Below are positions 59,120 through 64,000 of a stretch of 64,000 nucleotides of DNA, piece after piece; position 1 is the stretch's first letter, and each line of letters begins with the position of its first letter. The stretch is from an uncultured Alphaproteobacteria bacterium. GTDB lineage: Bacteria; Pseudomonadota; Alphaproteobacteria; Methylaequorales; Methylaequoraceae. Location of the stretch: contig CACCPY010000008.1 in the NCBI GenBank assembly GCA_902547955.1, forward strand, positions 1-64,000, in the 5' to 3' direction. The notes under the pieces are model-generated. The model saw only the letters and a list, made by a program, of their open reading frames with translations. It did not search any database and was not told where the DNA came from. Made by a program: the position numbers and the translations under genes.

Positions 59120-60505
59120 ATGGGGTTTTGGTCCTTTTTTACGCTATTGTGTTTAGTTGGATTCTACGTTAATTGGTATGGAACAACTAAAGCTCTTAGA
59201 ATAAATTCAAATATTGAAAAAGGACCAAAATTACCCTCCCTACCCAACTATTATGGAAGACACGCACTTTTGTCTTTCATTTTAGTTAGTACAACAATAC
59301 TTTTGGTATGGATTTTTTTAAAACCATTTATTCTAGATCTTTTACTTGAGAATAAGATTAGTGTTGACTTAATTTCTTCATTTGATGGAGACCCATCAAT
59401 GCTCATTGATACTATAAAAGCAACAGATCCAAATAATTTTTTTCCAGGTACAAATCCACTAATCATTGAATTTGCAAAATACTACGAATACATAAAAGAG
59501 ACCTCTGACTCCTATGTTTATTTGATGGTTTTATCTGTTGCATTAATATTTAGTATTTTTTCGCTCAGAAAAATCTCAATTTCTTTTCAAGCTCGCCAAT
59601 CTGTTGAAAAAACAAATATAAACATTTTAATTTTCTGTTCAGTAATTGCTATTATTACAACAATAGGAATTGTTTTTTCGTTAATTTTCGAAGCTATTCG
59701 TTTTTTTGAAAAGGTTCCTTTTTTTGATTTTTTATTTGGTCTAGCATGGAGTCCTCAAACTGCAATTAGAGAAGACCAAGTAGCTAGTCAAGGTGCATTT
59801 GGAGCTATACCAATATTTTCTGGGACATTGCTTATAACTTTGGTGGCTATGTCAGTGGCCATTCCAATAGGCCTATTATCCGCCATTTATATCTCTGAAT
59901 ATGCAAATTTAAAAGTTAGAAAGTTTCTAAAGCCTGTGCTTGAAATTTTAGCAGGAGTTCCGACAGTCGTTTATGGGTTTTTTGCAGCAATTACGGTAGG
60001 ACCTTTTTTGAAAGATTTGGTAAGTTTTTTTGGTTTTTCCATTGCCTCAGAGAGCGCTCTCGCCGCTGGAGGGGTAATGGGGATAATGATAATACCATTT
60101 ATTTCCTCATTATCAGATGATGTGATCAACTCCGTTCCAATGTCTCTCAGAGAAGGATCATATGCAATGGGCGCAACGAAATCAGAAACAATTATAAGGG
60201 TTGTTTTGCCTGCCGCTTTACCCGGAATAATGGGTGCAATTTTACTAGCTGTTTCAAGAGCTATTGGCGAAACTATGATTGTAGTAATGGCAGCAGGCAT
60301 TGCTGCTAATCTCACCGCTAATCCTTTTGAGGCCGTAACTACTGTTACCGTTCAAATAGTAACGTTATTAGTTGGTGATCAAGAATTCGATAGCGCTAAG
60401 ACATTAGCTGCATTTGCGTTAGGAATTACATTGTTTTTTGCAACACTTTTGTTAAATCTCTATGCTTTGAAAATAGTTAGGAAATATAGAGAAATATATG
60501 ACTAA
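59120..60505 (+). CDS. pstC: Phosphate ABC transporter permease PstC
   Basis: 461 aa, longer than E. coli PstC because of an N-terminal extension with two or three extra helices and a periplasmic loop (about 1-170). The permease core carries GAFGAIPIFSGTLLITLVAMSVAIPIGLLSAIYISEYA, VPTVVYGFFAAITVGP and the coupling EAA-like SLREGSYAMGATKSETIIRVVLPAALPGIMGA. It overlaps pstA by 8 nt. Confidence 0.93.
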   Translation: MGFWSFFTLLCLVGFYVNWYGTTKALRINSNIEKGPKLPSLPNYYGRHALLSFILVSTTILLVWIFLKPFILDLLLENKISVDLISSFDGDPSMLIDTIKATDPNNFFPGTNPLIIEFAKYYEYIKETSDSYVYLMVLSVALIFSIFSLRKISISFQARQSVEKTNINILIFCSVIAIITTIGIVFSLIFEAIRFFEKVPFFDFLFGLAWSPQTAIREDQVASQGAFGAIPIFSGTLLITLVAMSVAIPIGLLSAIYISEYANLKVRKFLKPVLEILAGVPTVVYGFFAAITVGPFLKDLVSFFGFSIASESALAAGGVMGIMIIPFISSLSDDVINSVPMSLREGSYAMGATKSETIIRVVLPAALPGIMGAILLAVSRAIGETMIVVMAAGIAANLTANPFEAVTTVTVQIVTLLVGDQEFDSAKTLAAFALGITLFFATLLLNLYALKIVRKYREIYD

Positions 60506-61775
60506 TATCACTGAAAAAATTAAATTATCTTTGAGTAAAAGGCAAAGATCAGAAAAGAGGTTTAAGTTTCTTGGATTCATAGGAATATCATTTGCTATTA
60601 TCTTTTTAATAATTATTTTATACTCAATTTTTTCTCAGGGACAGAGTGCATTTAAGAGCACATATATTGAGTTAAATATTTTTTTTGATGAGAAGATTAT
60701 AGATGTTGAAGGAAAACGAGACATTGAGGATATCAAATTTGCAAATTTCAGAAAAATTATTACTAACTCATTAGATAATTACTTTCCTGAAGTAGAGAAA
60801 AGAGAAGAAAAAAGAAAATTACACGAATTCATATCAAGTTCTGAAGAAAAGAATTTAATGAATTTAGTTTTATCCGACCAAGAATTAATTGGTAAATCAA
60901 AACGACTCTGGTTGCTAGCTTCATCGACAATTGATGTAATACATAAGAATCCAGAGATGGAAAGGATTGTAGAATCAGACAGGTTGGTTGATGACCTTGA
61001 ACTAAGCTGGTTTAAAACTTTCAAAGAAAATGGTAACTTAAAGTTTGGATTTAATAAAAATTTTTTTTCAAAAGCTGATTCAACAGAGCCAGAACAAGCG
61101 GGCGTTCTTGGATCAATGCTTGGTTCCTTTTTTACTCTTCTCATAACACTAATCCTTTCATTTCCAATAGCCGTAGCAGCCGGGGTTTTTTTAGAAGAAC
61201 TAGCACCAAAAAATAGATTTACAGACTTTATTGAAGTAAATATTAATAATTTAGCCGCTGTTCCCTCAATAATTTTTGGTTTACTTGGACTAGCAATTTT
61301 CTTAAACGTCATGCACTTACCAAGGTCTGCCCCTATAGTTGGTGGGATGGTTTTAGCATTGATGACTCTACCTACAATTATTATTGCAACTAGAGCGTCT
61401 TTAAAAGCTGTTCCCCCATCAATAAGAGAGGCGGCCATAGGATTAGGTGCAACAAAATTTCAAACTGTTAATCACCACGTTCTTCCACTTTCAATGCCAG
61501 GGATATTGACAGGGACAATTATAGGAATGTCACAGGCACTTGGGGAATCTGCACCTTTGTTGATGATTGGGATGGTTGCATTCATAGTCGATATCCCAGG
61601 ATCATTTACTGACTCCGCAACAGTATTACCTGTGCAAATCTATTTATGGAAAAGTACGGCAGCACGGGGGTTCTTAGAATTGACAGCGGCGGGGGTAATG
61701 GTACTTTTAACTTTTTTAATATTAATGAATGGATTAGCTGTCTTTGTAAGACAAAAGTTTGAGAAAAAATGGTAA
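60498..61775 (+). CDS. pstA: Phosphate ABC transporter permease PstA
   Basis: 425 aa. One N-terminal helix ([18 protein letters not shown]), then a large soluble insert (about 50-200, charged, periplasmic) not present in E. coli PstA, then the permease core: [50 protein letters not shown] and EAA motif [32 protein letters not shown]. The insert is seen in marine alphaproteobacterial PstA proteins as I remember; its function is unknown. Confidence 0.93.
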   Translation: MTNITEKIKLSLSKRQRSEKRFKFLGFIGISFAIIFLIIILYSIFSQGQSAFKSTYIELNIFFDEKIIDVEGKRDIEDIKFANFRKIITNSLDNYFPEVEKREEKRKLHEFISSSEEKNLMNLVLSDQELIGKSKRLWLLASSTIDVIHKNPEMERIVESDRLVDDLELSWFKTFKENGNLKFGFNKNFFSKADSTEPEQAGVLGSMLGSFFTLLITLILSFPIAVAAGVFLEELAPKNRFTDFIEVNINNLAAVPSIIFGLLGLAIFLNVMHLPRSAPIVGGMVLALMTLPTIIIATRASLKAVPPSIREAAIGLGATKFQTVNHHVLPLSMPGILTGTIIGMSQALGESAPLLMIGMVAFIVDIPGSFTDSATVLPVQIYLWKSTAARGFLELTAAGVMVLLTFLILMNGLAVFVRQKFEKKW

Positions 61776-62539
61776 TGTCAAATAGAATTAAAATAAAAAG
61801 TAAAAAAATTAGTGTTTTTTATGGCGATAAAAAAGCTTTAGATTCAATCAATTTAGAAATCCCAGAAAAGAAAGTAACATCCTTAATTGGCCCCAGCGGT
61901 TGCGGCAAGTCAACATTTCTTAGATGTTTAAATAGAATGAACGATACCATTGATATTTGTAGAGTTGAAGGAGACATATTCATTGACGAAAAAAATATCT
62001 ATGAAAAAGGTTTAGACCCTGTTCTGCTGAGAGCAAGAATTGGTATGGTTTTCCAAAAACCTAATCCATTTCCAAAATCGATTTTTGATAATGTTGCCTA
62101 TGGACCCAAAATTCATGGTATAGTAAATAGTGAAGATGAATTAAACGATTTAGTTAAAGATAGTTTGAAAAAAGCTGGCTTATATAATGAGGTAAAGGAT
62201 AGATTAGATGAACCCGGAACGTCATTATCTGGTGGACAGCAACAACGTCTCTGTATAGCCAGAGCAATAGCTGTTAGCCCTGAAGTAATTTTAATGGACG
62301 AACCGTGTTCTGCACTAGATCCAATTGCAACGGCTGTTATAGAAGAATTAATTGATGAACTTGCAAAAAATTTTACCATCGTAATTGTAACCCATTCAAT
62401 GCAGCAAGCCGCCAGAGTCTCACAACAAACGGCTTTTTTCCATATGGGTAATTTAATTGAAGTCGGAAAAACTGAGGAAATTTTTTCAATGCCTAAACAG
62501 ATAAAAACTCAAGATTATATTACGGGAAAGATAGGATAA
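61769..62539 (+). CDS. pstB: Phosphate ABC transporter ATP-binding protein
   Basis: 256 aa ABC ATPase. Walker [10 protein letters not shown] (about 39-47), Q-loop [19 protein letters not shown], signature [14 protein letters not shown], Walker [14 protein letters not shown], and H-loop [12 protein letters not shown]. The length is typical. An internal ATG two codons later (61775, TAATG with the pstA stop) is an equally good start. Confidence 0.97.
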   Translation: MVMSNRIKIKSKKISVFYGDKKALDSINLEIPEKKVTSLIGPSGCGKSTFLRCLNRMNDTIDICRVEGDIFIDEKNIYEKGLDPVLLRARIGMVFQKPNPFPKSIFDNVAYGPKIHGIVNSEDELNDLVKDSLKKAGLYNEVKDRLDEPGTSLSGGQQQRLCIARAIAVSPEVILMDEPCSALDPIATAVIEELIDELAKNFTIVIVTHSMQQAARVSQQTAFFHMGNLIEVGKTEEIFSMPKQIKTQDYITGKIG

Positions 62540-62543
62540 AAAA

Positions 62544-63197
62544 ATGAAAGAACATATTGTTTCAACTTATGATGATGACTTAAACACTCTTAAAACAAAA
62601 CTGCTTGAAATGGGTGTGTTAGTTGAAAGACAAATATTTCAAGCTATTGAAGTTACAAAAATCATAAATCTTTCTAAAGCAAAAGAAATTCAAAAAGGCG
62701 ATGATGCTATAGATGCGTTAGAAGTAGAAATAAGGGAATTTGCAACAAAAACTCTTACAAAAAGACAACCTTTAGCTGATGATTTAAGAAAAATAATAAT
62801 ATCATTAAAGATCTCAAGTATTTTAGAAAGAATTGGTGATCATGCCGCAAATGTTGCTGGACGTATTCTTCATGTAAAAAAAATGCCAGAGAATTATTTG
62901 ACTGATTCCATATATCAACTGGGACAACTGGTCGTAAAAAATTATTCAAAAGCATTGAGTTCATTTGATCAAGATAGTCAAAAAATAGCACAAGTTGTAC
63001 CAACTGAAGATGTAACTATAAACTCTGTTTACGAGACATGCTTTAGAGAGCATTTACACATAATGATGGAAGATAGAGAAATCATTGGTTTTTCAACACA
63101 AATGCTTTTCATCGCCAAGGAACTTGAAAGAATAGGGGATTTATCAAAAGTTATTTCAAAAGAAGTTATATATAACTTAAAAGGAAAAATAGTTTAA
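62544..63197 (+). CDS. phoU: Phosphate signalling protein PhoU
   Basis: 217 aa, two three-helix bundles. Each bundle shows the PhoU pattern: DDAIDALEVEIREFATKTLTKRQPLADDLRKIIISLKIS with LERIGDHAANVA, and VYETCFREHLHIMMEDR with LERIGDLSKVISKEV. It links Pst transport status to PhoR. It lies between pstB (5-nt gap) and phoB (1-nt overlap). Confidence 0.95.
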   Translation: MKEHIVSTYDDDLNTLKTKLLEMGVLVERQIFQAIEVTKIINLSKAKEIQKGDDAIDALEVEIREFATKTLTKRQPLADDLRKIIISLKISSILERIGDHAANVAGRILHVKKMPENYLTDSIYQLGQLVVKNYSKALSSFDQDSQKIAQVVPTEDVTINSVYETCFREHLHIMMEDREIIGFSTQMLFIAKELERIGDLSKVISKEVIYNLKGKIV

Positions 63198-63889
63198 TGG
63201 TAAATAACAAAAAACAAATTGTTGTTGTTGAAGATGATACTGCCCTCTTGCCAATGATTACTTACAATCTTGAAAAAAATGGTTTTTCTGTACGAGAAGC
63301 CACTAACGGTGAAGATGCGTTAATGCTTATTAAAGAACAGTTACCTGCTCTAGCTATTATTGACTGGATGATACCGGCACCTACGGGTATTGAAGTGTGT
63401 AAAATTTTAAGAAGAGGAAAAGAAACAATTTCTTTGCCAATAATAATTTTATCAGCAAAAGGAGAAGAGGAAGACAAAGTAAGAGGACTGAACACAGGTG
63501 CCGACGACTATGTCACAAAACCCTTCAGTCCAGCAGAACTTATTGCGAGAGTAAATTCATTATTAAGAAGATCAACTTCCTCTGGTAAAAAGACTTTAGA
63601 GTTTATGGATATTTCAATAAATTTAAACCACCATAAAGTTTACAGAGGTGAGAAAAAAATCCATCTCGGGCCAACTGAATATAAGTTACTTAAACACTTA
63701 ATGGAAAATCCTGGACGAGTTTATTCTAGAGAACAACTTTTGGATTCCGTGTGGGGTCACGGAATTTATGTTGAATCAAGAACTGTTGATACACACATAA
63801 GAAGACTTAGAAAAGCAATAAATACCTCCGGCAAACAAAATTATATTAGAACAGTTAGGTCTGCAGGTTATTCTATAGATTCTGAATAA
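63197..63889 (+). CDS. phoB: Phosphate regulon response regulator PhoB
   Basis: 230 aa. Receiver domain with acidic pair VVEDDTALLP (about 9-18), phospho-Asp in AIIDWMIPAPTGIE (near residue 56), Ser/Thr switch ILSAKGEEEDKVRGL and Lys in TGADDYVTKPFSPAEL. An OmpR-type winged helix follows, with GPTEYKLLKHLMENPGRVYSREQLLDSVWG and YVESRTVDTHIRRLRKAI. It would bind the Pho boxes noted here. Last gene of the pst operon. Confidence 0.95.
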   Translation: MVNNKKQIVVVEDDTALLPMITYNLEKNGFSVREATNGEDALMLIKEQLPALAIIDWMIPAPTGIEVCKILRRGKETISLPIIILSAKGEEEDKVRGLNTGADDYVTKPFSPAELIARVNSLLRRSTSSGKKTLEFMDISINLNHHKVYRGEKKIHLGPTEYKLLKHLMENPGRVYSREQLLDSVWGHGIYVESRTVDTHIRRLRKAINTSGKQNYIRTVRSAGYSIDSE

Positions 63890-63938
63890 TCTTTAATTTT
63901 AAACTTGTTCATCCCATACTAAAATTTAAAATTAGTTA

Positions 63939-64000
63939 ATGAGAATTAAAAAAGGCATATCTGTAATCGTTACAGTTTTCAATAAAGAAAAATTTATTGA
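63939..64000 (+). CDS. Family 2 glycosyltransferase, N-terminal fragment
   Basis: Only the first 20 residues are inside the window: ATG at 63939 gives MRIKKGISVIVTVFNKEKFI, and the frame runs off the edge. The ISVIVTVFNKEKFI strand is the standard start of GT2 (GT-A fold) glycosyltransferases. It lies 49 nt after phoB behind an A/T-only inverted repeat (63894-63934). Confidence 0.65.
   Translation, partial: MRIKKGISVIVTVFNKEKFI

Noticed and set aside
63894-63934. Perfect 10-bp inverted repeat TAATTTTAAA/TTTAAAATTA after phoB as terminator.
   Set aside because: The stem is made of A/T only with no following T-tract; chance is likely at this base composition.
1-64000. CRISPR arrays, IS elements, prophage, rRNA genes.
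   Set aside because: No spaced direct-repeat array, transposase, integrase, phage structural gene or rRNA segment was recognised on either strand.

Overview
The window looks like a piece of chromosome from a very AT-rich, streamlined, oligotrophic marine alphaproteobacterium of the SAR11 / AEGEAN-169-HIMB59 style; this placement is inferred and not resolved further. The reasons are the extremely low GC, the densely packed and overlapping genes, and typical alphaproteobacterial gene order: fur-olsB-plsC-miaB-phoH-ybeY-corC-lnt-metK-trmB-nusA-infB-rbfA-truB-rpsO-pnp, and mutS-glnD-murJ-trpS. No IS element, prophage, CRISPR array, rRNA or convincing tRNA was seen.

Layout. 1-4.3 kb: end of coaBC, dut, an Rrf2 regulator, cysK, a MoeB/ThiF-type E1 enzyme, a D-2-hydroxyacid dehydrogenase and an exported SH3-like protein. 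4.2-7.2 kb: an iron/peroxide-stress group (DUF3501, GlpC-like Fe-S protein, rubrerythrin, Irr/PerR-like Fur protein) with two Fur-superfamily boxes. 7.2-25.4 kb: a long leftward block of translation and RNA genes (pnp, rpsO, truB, rbfA, infB, nusA, trmB, metK, phoH, ybeY, miaB) with envelope and lipid genes (lnt, corC, plsC, olsB) and fur. 25.5-39.8 kb: TusA-like, rimI, tsaB, a VanX-type dipeptidase, a polysaccharide deacetylase, Bax, Nfu, UspA, TIGR02186, TauE/SafE, trpS, murJ, glnD, mutS.

39.8-63.9 kb is the distinctive part: about 24 kb that concentrates nearly a whole phosphorus-limitation programme. It holds the sensor phoR and, at the far end, its regulator phoB; an OprP/OprO-type porin; plcP-agt-dgkA (phospholipid breakdown and replacement by glycolipid); gapA-arsJ (arsenate detoxification by making and exporting 1-arseno-3-phosphoglycerate); ppk-ppx-sixA (polyphosphate); a second olsB-plsC pair (ornithine-lipid type); alkaline phosphatase phoA; and pstSCAB-phoU-phoB. 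Pho-box-like direct repeats with exact 11-bp spacing lie in front of the porin, plcP, gapA and pstS, so arsenate detoxification, lipid remodelling and Pi uptake appear to share PhoB control.

Inside this island, 45.0-47.0 kb is a separate small system. A 67-aa XRE regulator is followed by a Fae-like protein that lacks the expected active-site histidine. Divergent from these are a 24-aa ORF coupled to a 105-aa unknown, then a lysine-rich repeat protein whose N-terminus resembles the XRE regulator. Three 6-3-6 palindromes sit in their promoters. A pair of about 55-nt, 76% identical, hairpin-forming non-coding repeats (53583-53637 and 57794-57848) brackets the DUF5706 gene, the second olsB-plsC and phoA. 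Function calls rest on motif recognition without database searches.
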